Positions 50,237 to 59,605 of a stretch of 64,000 bases of DNA are shown here, in pieces (the stretch's first letter is position 1; each line of letters begins with the position of its first letter). The stretch spans positions 24,902-88,901 of the forward strand of contig DATFFT010000095.1 of NCBI GenBank assembly GCA_035249905.1, in the 5' to 3' direction. The notes beneath the pieces are model-generated. The model saw nothing but the letters and a program-made list of their open reading frames with translations. It was not told the origin of the DNA and ran no database searches. This DNA comes from JAOUEA01 sp035249905 (GTDB lineage: Bacteria > Actinomycetota > UBA4738 > HRBIN12). Made by a program: the position numbers and the translations under genes.

Positions 50237-52345
50237 TCACGATCCGTAGTTGACGATGATTCCCCGTCCCTCACAGGTGGGGCAGGTCTCGGAGAACGAT
50301 TCGACCAGGCCAGAGGATACGCGCTTCCTCGTCACCTGCATCAGTCCCAGGGGACCGATCTCGAAGACCTGGCTGCGCGTCTTGTCGAGCGCCATGGCCT
50401 CCTTCATGGTCTCCTCGACCTTCCCCTTGTTGTCCTCGAGCAGCATGTCGATGAAGTCGACGACGATGATGCCGCCGATGTCGCGCAGCCGGAGCTGCCG
50501 TGCGACCTCCTTCGCCGCCTCGAGGTTGGTGTTCACCACGGTCTCCTCGAGGTTGGTCTTCCCCACGCTCTTCCCCGTGTTCACGTCGACGATCGTCATG
50601 GCCTCGGTCCGCTCGATGACCAGGTAGCCGCCCGACGGCAACCACACCTTGCGATCGAGCGCCTTGTGGATCTGCTCCTCGATGCGGTGCTCCTCGAAGG
50701 CGGGGAGCTTCCCCTCGTGCAGCGTGACCTTCGGCTCGAGGTCCGGAGCGATGTCGCGGACGTACTCGAGCACCCGCTCGTGGATGCGCTGCGAGTCGGT
50801 GACCAGCCCCCTGAACTCCTCGTCGGTGAACAGGTCGCGGAACACCCGCAGCGTCAGCTCGGGCTCCTCGTAGAGCACGGCGGGGGCCTTCACCTTCTTG
50901 GTCTGCTTCTCGATGCCGTCCCACAGCGCGATCAGGCGCTGCAGGTCGTGCACGATGGCCTCTTCGGACGCGCCTTCGGCGGCCGTCCTCACGATCACCC
51001 CGTGGCCCGAGGGCTGCACCTTCTTCAGGATCGACTTCAGGCGTCTGCGCTCGGTATCGGGTAGGCGGCGGCTGATACCGGACAGGTCCTGGTCCGGTGC
51101 CAGCACGAGGTAGCGGCCGGGCAGAGAGATCTGCGCGGTGAGTCTGGCGCCCTTGCCCCCCATCGGGTCCTTCGTGACCTGCACGGTCACGGCCTGGCCC
51201 GACTTCAGCACGTTCTCGATGCGCGGCGCGGGCCCTTCGAGGTCCTCCGGACGGTAGTTCACCTCGCCCGCGTACAGCACGCCGTTGCGCCCTCGGCCGA
51301 TGTCGATGAATGCGGCTTCCATGCCGGGAAGCACGTTCTGCACCCTGCCCAGGTAGACGTTGCCGACCATCGACGTCGCCCCCTGGCGCGTGACGTAGTG
51401 CTGGACCAGCACGTCTTCCTCGAGGACCGCGATCTGATCCCGCTCGCCGTGTTCGGTGATCACCATCAGCTTGTCGGTGATGCGTGGCGGCACGATCGCG
51501 GTCTCGCGGCGCCGCCGCCCCGCGCGCCCCGTGCGGGTCCGACCGCCGCGGATGCCGCGGGTGGGACCACCAGCGGCCACCTGCTCCTCGACGGACATCT
51601 GCGTCGAGGCATCGGCACGCGAGCGCTGCTTCGTTCCCGTCGACCGACCGTTCCCCGAGGGCTTCGGTGCACCCGAGCCGCCGCGGGAGCGGGAACGCCT
51701 CGACGATCCCTTGGTCGTGGGTGTGGGTGTGGTCGTGGGTGTGTCGGGGGTCGCGTCGTCGCGCTGCGATCCGGGGGTCTGAGGCTGGGGCGACTCGTCG
51801 AGTCCGCCGTCGGCGAGCTGCTCCGCGCGGGCCGCGTCGGTGCCGCCGCCTCCTCGCCCACGACCGCGTCCGCCGCGGCGACGGCGCTTCCTCGTCGCCG
51901 AGGGAGCCGACGACGAGGGTTGCGCATCCGAGCTCGAGGCCCTCTTCGGCGTGTCGTCCGATGAGGAGGTGCTCGCCGTCTTCGGGGCCCGGGACGCGCC
52001 CGTGGCAGCCGGCTCGACCTGCTCGGGGTCGCCGCCCTCTGTGATCCCCGAGGGGGTGCCGCCGCGTCCGCCTCGGCCGCGTCCGCCTCGGCGACGGCGC
52101 CGCGCGTCGCCCGACGACGAGGGTCGTTCGTCCGGCTCGTCGCGCGATGGCTCCGACGTCGCCTCGGCCTCGGCCGGGGCTTCCTGCTTCGGGACCGCAC
52201 GCTGGTTCGTTCGGGTGGCGGCCTTCGAGCGGCTCTTCGCCGCCGTCTTGGGAAGCGGCGCTCCCCGCTTGAACGCGGCGATGCGCTCGTCGACCTCAGG
52301 GTCTGCGGGCCCCCGGCCCGTCGCGACCTCGGTCTCGTGATCCAC
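50237..52345 (-). CDS. rne: Ribonuclease E/G family endoribonuclease
   Basis: RNase E/G of about 702 residues. The catalytic part (from about residue 270) has the S1 domain (GNVYLGRVQNVLPGMEAAFI DIG), the DNase I-like site with MTIVDVNTGKSVGKTNLEET and VVDFIDML, and the zinc-link CPTCEGRG at the C-terminus. The N-terminal ~260 residues are low-complexity, with Arg/Gly-rich blocks (RRRRGGRGRGGRGG twice) and Ser/Thr/Pro runs, and may scaffold partners or bind RNA. GTG 52345 has AGAGGAG five bases upstream. A promoter at 52633-52628 implies a leader of about 275 bases. Confidence 0.93.
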   Translation of the reverse strand: MDHETEVATGRGPADPEVDERIAAFKRGAPLPKTAAKSRSKAATRTNQRAVPKQEAPAEAEATSEPSRDEPDERPSSSGDARRRRRGGRGRGGRGGTPSGITEGGDPEQVEPAATGASRAPKTASTSSSDDTPKRASSSDAQPSSSAPSATRKRRRRGGRGRGRGGGGTDAARAEQLADGGLDESPQPQTPGSQRDDATPDTPTTTPTPTTKGSSRRSRSRGGSGAPKPSGNGRSTGTKQRSRADASTQMSVEEQVAAGGPTRGIRGGRTRTGRAGRRRRETAIVPPRITDKLMVITEHGERDQIAVLEEDVLVQHYVTRQGATSMVGNVYLGRVQNVLPGMEAAFIDIGRGRNGVLYAGEVNYRPEDLEGPAPRIENVLKSGQAVTVQVTKDPMGGKGARLTAQISLPGRYLVLAPDQDLSGISRRLPDTERRRLKSILKKVQPSGHGVIVRTAAEGASEEAIVHDLQRLIALWDGIEKQTKKVKAPAVLYEEPELTLRVFRDLFTDEEFRGLVTDSQRIHERVLEYVRDIAPDLEPKVTLHEGKLPAFEEHRIEEQIHKALDRKVWLPSGGYLVIERTEAMTIVDVNTGKSVGKTNLEETVVNTNLEAAKEVARQLRLRDIGGIIVVDFIDMLLEDNKGKVEETMKEAMALDKTRSQVFEIGPLGLMQVTRKRVSSGLVESFSETCPTCEGRGIIVNYGS

Positions 52346-52777
52346 GATTACTCCTCTCGATCGGTCAGAGGAGGCACTGCGAGGCCGGCGGGGACGCCCA
52401 TGCCGGGGCGCGACCAGCGCGCCGGTTCCAGCGATGAGAGGTCGGTGCCCACGCGAGGGTCGTCCTCGTGCGCAGGGCTCGGCGCGTGATCGCGCACCCG
52501 TTTCGTCCTTGTCCGGCGCTGGCGGTCCGCGCTCCTGGCCTCTGGGGCCGGGCGGCGGTCGCGCGCCTCCTCGAGATGTGGAACCCGCCGACACCGGGAT
52601 GAGCCTCGACGGGAAGGTCTGCTCCACAGCATAGCAGCGCCATCGACCGACCCCGGGAGGCACGAGACGACACCCTCGGCCTAGTTCCTCCGGACCAGAC
52701 GGCACGGTACGTGTCCCCCGGGCGAACCCGGCGTTGGCTGGATACCGCAGCGAGGCTGCCACGCCGACACTTCATGC
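52346..52777. other. Long rne leader and divergent promoter region
   Basis: A 430-base gap between rne and the divergent hybrid kinase gene. On the minus strand, TATGCT (52633-52628) is a good -10 box and would start the rne mRNA near 52621, leaving a 5' UTR of about 275 bases. The part nearer the kinase gene has a GC-rich hairpin, CCGGG-CGAA-CCCGG (about 52718-52731). No open reading frame or known riboswitch is recognised. RNase E genes often have long leaders used for autoregulation, so that role is plausible. Confidence 0.45.
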
Positions 52778-53953
52778 ATGAGCAACACCTTCCCCGCCAA
52801 CCTGGCGACCCTTCCAGCCACGATGCCCCGCGTTCGGGTGTTGCTCGTCGATGACAACGAGGGCTTCCGCGAGTCCCTCGCGATGCTCCTGGACACCGAG
52901 GAGATGACCGTCGTCGGCCAGGCCCCCAACGGTCTCGAGGCGCTCGCGATGGTCGAGGGACTCGAACCCGACGTCGTGCTGATGGACGTGCGCATGCCGG
53001 AGATGGACGGCATCGAAACGACCCGCGAGCTCAAGGCACGGTTCCCGTCCCTCGGTGTGGTGGCCGTGACGGGATCGGAGGATCAACGCGCGGTGCGCGA
53101 CATGCTCGTCGCGGGAGCGTCGGGATACGTGTTGAAGGACAGTGACGGCGACGAGATCCTGCACGCGGTGCGCCAGGCGTACACCGGCGGCGGCGTGCTC
53201 TCGCCGGAGGTCACCCCCGCCGTGATCGACGAGCTGACCGAGGCCCTGGAGCGGGAACGCCGGCGCATCCGGCAGCTCGAGATCGCCCAGGAAGCGTTGC
53301 TCGAGCGAGCCGCGCGCCGGCACGAGCTGATCTCACGGCTCGGGCACGAGCTGCGCACCCCCGTCACCGTGATCCTGGGCATGGCGCAGACGCTGGCCAA
53401 GGGCACGGCGCTGCCGGAGGAACGAGGGGCGATCCTCGACAGCTTGGTCCAGCGGGCGAACGGGCTCGCCCGCCTCGTGCATCGGTTCGAGGCGGCCGTC
53501 GAGGCCGGACTCACCGAGTGGGCCGACGTGGTGCAGGTGGCGCGCGAGGTCGCCGGCGGCCGCGACCGTGTGAAGATCGAGGCCCCCGAAGGCCCCGCCA
53601 TGGCGAGCCTGAACCGCACGGCCGCCCACCGGATCATCGAGGAGCTCGTCGAGAACGCGCTCGAGTTCTCCCCGCCCGCCGAGCCGGTCGTGGTCTCGGT
53701 CGCCATGGGACCCACCGGCCCGTTGGTCCGGGTCACCGACCACGGCCCCGGTATCGACCCGGAGGCGCGGAACCGGATCTTCGAGCCCTTGGAACAGGCG
53801 GAGAGCCTGAACACCCGGGTGCATCAGGGCGTCGGGCTCGGCCTCACGCTCGCACGCATGTCAGCCAACGCGATGGAGGGCGACGTGGTGCTGGAGTCGA
53901 CCGGTCCCGACGGCTCGACGTTCCTGTGGACGGTGACGCGCTCGCTCACTTGA
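52778..53953 (+). CDS. Receiver-first hybrid histidine kinase (REC-HisKA-HATPase)
   Basis: Cytoplasmic signalling protein of 391 residues: an N-terminal receiver domain (acidic DD at 25-26, phosphoacceptor Asp70 in VLMDVRMPEMDG, Lys120), a coiled coil (about 152-182), a HisKA H-box with His190 (LISRLGHELRTPVT), and a HATPase with N-box ELVENALEFS, DHGPGID and GVGLGLTLA. There is no membrane segment or output DNA-binding domain. Phosphotransfer into the receiver likely modulates the attached kinase. An alternative ATG at 52823 gives MPRVRVLLVDD. It is convergent with rodA, overlapping by eight bases. Confidence 0.88.
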   Translation: MSNTFPANLATLPATMPRVRVLLVDDNEGFRESLAMLLDTEEMTVVGQAPNGLEALAMVEGLEPDVVLMDVRMPEMDGIETTRELKARFPSLGVVAVTGSEDQRAVRDMLVAGASGYVLKDSDGDEILHAVRQAYTGGGVLSPEVTPAVIDELTEALERERRRIRQLEIAQEALLERAARRHELISRLGHELRTPVTVILGMAQTLAKGTALPEERGAILDSLVQRANGLARLVHRFEAAVEAGLTEWADVVQVAREVAGGRDRVKIEAPEGPAMASLNRTAAHRIIEELVENALEFSPPAEPVVVSVAMGPTGPLVRVTDHGPGIDPEARNRIFEPLEQAESLNTRVHQGVGLGLTLARMSANAMEGDVVLESTGPDGSTFLWTVTRSLT

Positions 53954-55097
53954 AGCGGCGCATGTGCACGTTCAGCAGGATCCCGATCGCCAGGAAGTTC
54001 ACCAACATCGCCGTGCCCCCGTAGCTGAGGAACGGCAACGGGATGCCGGTGATCGGCATGATGCCGACCACCATGCCGACGTTCACGAAGATCTGGATCG
54101 CGAACATCGAGGCCACCCCGGTCGCGAGGTAGGTTCCGAAGGCGTCCTTCGAGAGCGATGCGATGCGGATCGCGCGCCACAGCAGGAGCGCGAAGAGCGC
54201 CAGCACCAGCGCCGAGCCGAGGAAGCCGAACTCCTCGCCGATCACCGTGAAGATGAAGTCGGTGTGCTGCTCGGGCACGTAGTCCAAGTTGGTCTGGGAT
54301 CCCTGCAGGTACCCGCGCCCGAACATGCCGCCCGAGCCGACCGCGATCACCGACTGCTCGAGGTTGTAGCGGGCGTCGTCGCTGACCGATCCGGAGTCGA
54401 ACACCGTGAGCAGCCGCTCGACCTGATACTCCTTGATCACGTTCATCTGGAAGGCGAGCGCGATCAGCACGGTGGCTCCGACCGCGAGCGCGACCAGGTG
54501 CCTGGTCCGGGTGCCTGCGACGACCAGGATGCCCACGGTGATCGCCGCGAGCGCGATCGTGGTTCCGATCTCGACGTTGATGAAGACGAGGAGCATCGTG
54601 ACGCCGGCCACGGCGATCACCCGCACCAGATCGGGGAGGGTGGGCACCGGGGAGCGCAGCTCCGAGAGCATCGCTGCGAGGATCACGATCAGCCCGATCT
54701 TCGCGAATTCCGACGGGCTGATCTGGAGGAGGCTCACGCCCGGGATGTCGATGAAGTTGCTCGTACCGCTCTCGCTCGAGGCCACCCCGGGGATGCGCAG
54801 CAGCACGAGGCCGAGCAACGTGGCGCCGTAGACGAACCCCGCGTACACCTTCAGGAATCGGTAGTCGAACGTCACCATCACGAGAAGGATCACGAGGCCG
54901 AGCACGGCGGTGACGGCCTGCTTGTCGACGCGGGAGAACGGGTCGAAGCCGTCGGCACGCAAGGTCTGGCTCGTCGCGGAGTAGATCGCGAACATGCCGA
55001 TCACGACGAGCGCCGCCGTAACGACGAGCAACATCGGGTCGAGGTGTCGGATCGGACGACGCTCGTCCGCCCAGACGCGGCCCGCGACGACGTCCAT
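53946..55097 (-). CDS. rodA: Rod-shape SEDS glycosyltransferase RodA
   Basis: Polytopic SEDS peptidoglycan polymerase of 383 residues with about ten transmembrane helices. Family segments include LLQISPSEFAKIGLIV, the extracytoplasmic QTNLDYVPEQHTDFIFTVIG and GIMPITGIPLPFLSYGG. The ATG overlaps the mrdA stop by one base (TGATG). It pairs with the PBP2 upstream as the elongasome core. Confidence 0.95.
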   Translation of the reverse strand: MDVVAGRVWADERRPIRHLDPMLLVVTAALVVIGMFAIYSATSQTLRADGFDPFSRVDKQAVTAVLGLVILLVMVTFDYRFLKVYAGFVYGATLLGLVLLRIPGVASSESGTSNFIDIPGVSLLQISPSEFAKIGLIVILAAMLSELRSPVPTLPDLVRVIAVAGVTMLLVFINVEIGTTIALAAITVGILVVAGTRTRHLVALAVGATVLIALAFQMNVIKEYQVERLLTVFDSGSVSDDARYNLEQSVIAVGSGGMFGRGYLQGSQTNLDYVPEQHTDFIFTVIGEEFGFLGSALVLALFALLLWRAIRIASLSKDAFGTYLATGVASMFAIQIFVNVGMVVGIMPITGIPLPFLSYGGTAMLVNFLAIGILLNVHMRRFK

Positions 55098-57055
55098 CAG
55101 TCCTGCCCCGACGGCGTGATGATCTGCCCGCCCGGCTCGATGCCGTACATCTTCTCGATCATGCGTCGCACGAGCGGCGCGGCGACGTCCGAGCCGAACC
55201 CCGCCTGCTCGACCATCGCGACCACGACGTACTCCGGGTCGTTCGCCGGCACCATCGCTGCGAACCACGACGTGTCCTGGAACGGCTCGCCACGGAAGGC
55301 CGTGCCCGTCTTGCCGGCGACGGGCACCTCCGAGTGCGGGAATCCGTAGAACGCGCTGCGCGCGGTTCCGCTCAGCGGCACCTGGGCGAGGGCGTTCCGC
55401 ACGTAGTCGAGCTCGGTCTTGGAGTAGGGCACGGTGCGATCGCACTGGCCATTGACCTTCTTCAGCACGGTCTCGCCGTCGCCCGCCATCACGCGGTCGA
55501 CGAGGTGCGGCCGGCACATGTGCCCTTCGTTCGCGATCGCGCCGTAGGCCGTCGCCAGCTGCAACGGCGTGACCGACATGTAGCCGGACCCGATCATCGT
55601 CAGGATGTACCCGCCCGGGTTCCATCCTTCGGGGAACAGCTGCCGTTGCTCGGGGTCATTGCCCCACTCGGCGTCGGGCAGGAACCCGACGGCCTCGTTC
55701 GGGAGGTCGATGCCGGTCGGCTTCTCGAACCCCCAGGCCCGCAGATCCTTCTGCAGCGGCTCGTTGTCCGCGCCGAGCTGGTCGTTCTGATAGCGGTACC
55801 AGAAGTCCGAGCCCCACGCGTAGAAGCTCGAGTCGCACGAGATGCGCAGGTGCTGGGCGAGGTTCCCCGGATAGAGGTCCTGATCGGACCAGTTCGAGAA
55901 CGACGCGCCCGACGTGTCGCCCGGATGGACGTACTCAGACGGGCAGGCGTACGACGTTCCGAGGTCGGCGTAGCCCTCCTTCACCGCGGCGAGCGCTGTG
56001 AAAGGCTTGAACGTCGAGCCGGGCAGATAGACCTCCTGGTAGGCACGATCCAGCAGCGGCGCCACCTTGTTGGCGCCGGGGCACTCGGGGTCGTACCCGA
56101 GGTAGCACTCCTGATCCTTCGTGAGGCCTGTGACGTACCACCTCGGATCGAAGTCGGGCCACGACGCCATCGCCTTGACGCCGCCGGTCGCCACGTCGAG
56201 CACGATCACGACCCCAGCATCGGCCTTGAAGCCCGACTGGGTGTCTTCGTCCCAGACCTGGCGCGTGCGGAAGATGCTGTCCTGCAGGTACTCCTCGGCG
56301 GCACGCTGCCACTCGCTGTTGATGGCGAGCACGACGTCACCGCCGGCCGTGGGCTCCCTGCCGCCCAGGTCGCGGATGCGTTCGTCGTCTGAGTTGACGA
56401 CGTAGCGTTGCAGACCCGGGACGCCTCGCAACCACCGTTCGTACTGGACCTCGAGCCCGGCCTGCCCGGCCAGGTCGTTCGGCCCGTAGTCGCGGAACCG
56501 GGCTGTCTCCAGCTGCCCGGCCTGCACCTGTCCGACCCACCCCAGCATGTGCGAGGCGGTCCGCCCCATCGGATACTCGCGCACGCTCGTGTTCCGGACC
56601 TGTACCCCGGGGAAGTCCTCCTGCCGCTCCCGGATCGCGAACGCGACCTCCTCGGGCACGAATTCCGCCACCGGCTTCGGCTGATAGTCGAAGTACTTCG
56701 TGCTCTCGAGGTCGGCGCGGAGCTGCTTCACGGGGACGTCCAGCATCGTGGCGAGCTCGCCGAGGACCTGCTCGCCCCTGCCGCTCTCCTCGAGCTCCTG
56801 CTTGTCGATGCGCACTTCGAGACTGCTGCGGTTCTTCACGAGGGGCACACCTTTCGGCTTCCCGTACTGATCCTCGGTCCAGATCTCGCCTCGCAGCGCG
56901 TCGATCGGGATCGACCGCACCCCGTTGTTCTGGGCTTCCTGCGCGTACACCTGGGTGGCGAGCACCTGCAGGAACCACAGGCGCGTCGACAGAGCAGCGA
57001 ACATCACGAGGACGAGGATCGCGAACACCTTCAGACGGGCCGAGCTCCTCTCCAT
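55097..57055 (-). CDS. mrdA: Penicillin-binding protein 2 (class B transpeptidase)
   Basis: Bitopic elongation transpeptidase of 652 residues: one N-terminal membrane helix (VFAILVLVMFAALSTRLWFL), a PBP dimer/pedestal domain and a transpeptidase domain. The active-site serine lies in LPGSTFKPF (STFK), the third motif is KTGTAF, and the second motif region reads ISCDSSFYAWG. A Trp/Tyr/Asp-rich insert (DQDLYPGNLAQHL) near the active site is seen in related actinobacterial PBP2s. The ATG directly follows the mreD stop. Confidence 0.95.
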   Translation of the reverse strand: MERSSARLKVFAILVLVMFAALSTRLWFLQVLATQVYAQEAQNNGVRSIPIDALRGEIWTEDQYGKPKGVPLVKNRSSLEVRIDKQELEESGRGEQVLGELATMLDVPVKQLRADLESTKYFDYQPKPVAEFVPEEVAFAIRERQEDFPGVQVRNTSVREYPMGRTASHMLGWVGQVQAGQLETARFRDYGPNDLAGQAGLEVQYERWLRGVPGLQRYVVNSDDERIRDLGGREPTAGGDVVLAINSEWQRAAEEYLQDSIFRTRQVWDEDTQSGFKADAGVVIVLDVATGGVKAMASWPDFDPRWYVTGLTKDQECYLGYDPECPGANKVAPLLDRAYQEVYLPGSTFKPFTALAAVKEGYADLGTSYACPSEYVHPGDTSGASFSNWSDQDLYPGNLAQHLRISCDSSFYAWGSDFWYRYQNDQLGADNEPLQKDLRAWGFEKPTGIDLPNEAVGFLPDAEWGNDPEQRQLFPEGWNPGGYILTMIGSGYMSVTPLQLATAYGAIANEGHMCRPHLVDRVMAGDGETVLKKVNGQCDRTVPYSKTELDYVRNALAQVPLSGTARSAFYGFPHSEVPVAGKTGTAFRGEPFQDTSWFAAMVPANDPEYVVVAMVEQAGFGSDVAAPLVRRMIEKMYGIEPGGQIITPSGQD

Positions 57056-57565
57056 CTAGAAACGCACCACCCGTTGCGGCCGGGATCCCTCGATCATCCT
57101 GCGCAACAGCGGATAGAGGATCGGCGTGAGGATCGCCCCGTAGAGCGCCGTCAGCAGGGTCACCCGAGCGGCGAAAGTGAACGTCTCCTCGAGCTGGCCG
57201 AGGAGGAACGCCACGACCTGGTAGAAGGTGATGCCCGCAGCCGTGCCCACCGCCACGAGGATCGTCGGCAGCAGCGGCGAGGGGGAGGTGATGTACTGAC
57301 GGGCGAGCCCCGCCGCATACCCCACGAGCGTCAGCGTCAGCGCGGTGATGCCCTTGGGCTGGTTCAGCAGGAAGTCCTGTGCGAGGCCGGCAGCGAACCC
57401 GGTGATCGCCCCCTCGTTCGGCCCCTCCAGGATCGCGACGACGATCGTGATCAGGTACATCAGCTCGGGTCGCACGCCGAGCAGCTTCAGGTCCCAGAAC
57501 AGCGTGGACTGCAGGAGCAGCCCGGTCACGATGATGACGAACGTCACGAGCACGCGGCGGATCAT
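57056..57565 (-). CDS. mreD: Rod shape-determining protein MreD
   Basis: Membrane protein of 169 residues with five to six helices, starting MIRRVLVTFVIIVTGLLLQS. The order mreB-mreC-mreD-mrdA-rodA and the hydrophobic profile identify it; it has no catalytic motif. Confidence 0.9.
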   Translation of the reverse strand: MIRRVLVTFVIIVTGLLLQSTLFWDLKLLGVRPELMYLITIVVAILEGPNEGAITGFAAGLAQDFLLNQPKGITALTLTLVGYAAGLARQYITSPSPLLPTILVAVGTAAGITFYQVVAFLLGQLEETFTFAARVTLLTALYGAILTPILYPLLRRMIEGSRPQRVVRF

Positions 57566-57569
57566 CGGG

Positions 57570-58427
57570 TCACGCTTCCGTCCTGGCCTGCAGCACCAGC
57601 ACGAACTGCAGTGTCTCGAAGTCGACCGCGGGGCGCACCTCGACGAACTCCTGGGTGGCGTTGTCGCCCGGCACGAGGCGCGACACCTGACCGATCAGCA
57701 TTCCTGGAGGGTAGAGCCCGGACTCGCCGTCGAGCTCGTAGCCCTGGGTGAACACCGCTTCGTCACCTTCGATCAGGGTGCCCTCTTCCACCAGGCTCAT
57801 GCGCAGATCGGCGTCGCCCGCGCCCTCGACGAGGCCGGCTTCCCTCGTTCCCTGGATCGTCGCCGCGACGGCGAAGGATCGATCGATGATGAGCCGCACG
57901 TCGGCCGAGTTCGGCGTCACGCCCACCACCCGCCCGACCAGCATCGGAGCCTCGGGGGAACCCGTCGCGACCGGCTGGTCGACCGCCACGCCGTCGCTCG
58001 AGCCCTTGTCGATCGTGACCGTGTGCTCGAAGTTCGAGACGCCGTTCGCGATCACCGTCGATGCGACGACCGGCGGCTCCAGCGCCTGGCTCAGCTCCAG
58101 GAGGGCCAGCAGGCTCTTGTGCTCCTCCTGGTCGAAGGCGCCGGCCTGGATCTCCGTCTTGAGCGCGGAGATCTCGTGTCGCAGGGTCTCGTTCTCGTCG
58201 GCGAGCGAGGGCAGGCTCGCCAGGCCCGTGAAGAAGTCGCCGACGGGCTCGGTGACCGTGGTCACGGCTTCCTGCATCGGAGCCATGAACGTCTTCGCTG
58301 CGGAGCCGATGCCGGCGAGGGGGCCGGACTCCCGCTGCCGGTAGTCGAGCGTGATCACGGCCAGCGAGGCCGAGACCAGGGCGACCACCAGGAGCCGCGT
58401 CGAGCGGGGGCGCTGCCGCGTGACCAC
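57570..58427 (-). CDS. mreC: Rod shape-determining protein MreC
   Basis: Bitopic protein of about 285 residues linking MreB to PBP2: a short basic N-terminus, one helix (RLLVVALVSASLAVITLDY), a coiled coil (LADENETLRHEISALKTEIQ) and a periplasmic-type double beta barrel (VTIDKGSSDGVAVDQPV; LPPGM-type LYPPGMLIGQV). GTG 58427 lies five bases after the mreB stop; the frame is open further upstream. Confidence 0.93.
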   Translation of the reverse strand: MVTRQRPRSTRLLVVALVSASLAVITLDYRQRESGPLAGIGSAAKTFMAPMQEAVTTVTEPVGDFFTGLASLPSLADENETLRHEISALKTEIQAGAFDQEEHKSLLALLELSQALEPPVVASTVIANGVSNFEHTVTIDKGSSDGVAVDQPVATGSPEAPMLVGRVVGVTPNSADVRLIIDRSFAVAATIQGTREAGLVEGAGDADLRMSLVEEGTLIEGDEAVFTQGYELDGESGLYPPGMLIGQVSRLVPGDNATQEFVEVRPAVDFETLQFVLVLQARTEA

Positions 58428-58432
58428 GGCGG

Positions 58433-59467
58433 CTACCGGCGGGACGGGCTCACCAGGACCCGCTGCAGCACCTCGAACTCCTCGAGGCACTTGCCGGATC
58501 CCAGCACCACCGCCTGCAAGGGCGTGTCGGCGATGCGCACCGGCATGCCGGTCTCGTGACGCAGGCGTTTGTCGAGCCCGCGCAGCAACGCGCCGCCGCC
58601 GGTGAGCACGATGCCGCGGTCCATGATGTCCGCGGACAGCTCGGGGGGGGTCCGGTCGAGCGTGGTCTTGATGGCATCGATGATGGCGTTGACCGGTTCC
58701 TCGATCGCGCGGCGGATCTCCTCCGCGGTGATCGTGATCGTCTTCGGCAGGCCGCTGACGAGGTCACGCCCCTTGATCTCGGCCACGAGCTCCTCGGGCA
58801 TCGGGAACACGCTCGCGATCGCGAGCTTGATCGCCTCGGCCGTGCGCTCGCCGAGCAGCAGCGAGTACTCCTTCTTCACGTGCTGGATGATCGCCTCGTC
58901 GAGCTCGTCGCCGCCGATGCGGATCGACGTGCTCGTGACGATGCCGCCGAGCGAGATCACCGCGACCTCGGTCGTGCCGCCGCCGATGTCGACCACCATG
59001 TTCCCGGTCGGCTCGTGGATCGGCAGCCCGGAACCGATCGCCGCCGCCATCGGCTCCTCGATGATGTAGGCGTTGCGCGCGCCGGCGGCGATCGTCGCCT
59101 CCTCGACGGCGCGCTGCTCGACGCCGGTGATGCCGCTCGGAACGCACAGGACCACCCGGGGCTTGGCGAGCCACCGGCGGCGGTGGACCTTCTGAATGAA
59201 ATAGCGAAGCATCTTCTCCGTCACGTCGAAGTCGGCGATCACGCCGTCCCGGAGCGGCCGCACGGCGACGATGTGCGCCGGCGTCCGCCCGATCATGCGC
59301 TTCGCCTCGGTGCCGACCGCCAGGATCGCACCCGTCTTGGTGTTGATCGCGACGACCGACGGCTCGTTGAGGACGATCCCCCGCCCGCGAACGTACACCA
59401 GGGTGTTGGCCGTCCCCAGGTCGATGGCCATGTCGCGACCGAGGAACTGGAACGAATTTGCAAGCAT
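58433..59467 (-). CDS. mreB: Rod shape-determining protein MreB
   Basis: Actin-like ATPase of 344 residues. The phosphate-1 loop is DMAIDLGTANTLVYVRG, phosphate 2 is MVVDIGGGTTEVAV and the adenosine motif is GIVLTGGGALLRG. It heads the mreBCD-mrdA-rodA operon, divergent from the amidase gene with 138 bases between the starts. Its presence indicates lateral-wall elongation rather than the polar growth of most Actinomycetes. Confidence 0.97.
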   Translation of the reverse strand: MLANSFQFLGRDMAIDLGTANTLVYVRGRGIVLNEPSVVAINTKTGAILAVGTEAKRMIGRTPAHIVAVRPLRDGVIADFDVTEKMLRYFIQKVHRRRWLAKPRVVLCVPSGITGVEQRAVEEATIAAGARNAYIIEEPMAAAIGSGLPIHEPTGNMVVDIGGGTTEVAVISLGGIVTSTSIRIGGDELDEAIIQHVKKEYSLLLGERTAEAIKLAIASVFPMPEELVAEIKGRDLVSGLPKTITITAEEIRRAIEEPVNAIIDAIKTTLDRTPPELSADIMDRGIVLTGGGALLRGLDKRLRHETGMPVRIADTPLQAVVLGSGKCLEEFEVLQRVLVSPSRR

Positions 59468-59605
59468 GCGCGTAGGTTGGTCGGCAGCTATTGTCCGAAC
59501 CGACCGACCCGGCCGGCGGTCGCGCAGCAGTCTAGCATCGGAGCGCGGGTGGACAAAAAGCCTGCTGGTGGGCGAGACTCCCGCCTCGCACGGTCGTTCC
59601 TACCG

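Noticed and set aside
52640..52777. Known riboswitch upstream of the hybrid kinase
   Set aside because: A GC-rich hairpin with a CGAA loop is present, but no c-di-GMP, c-di-AMP, cobalamin or guanidine riboswitch core could be matched.
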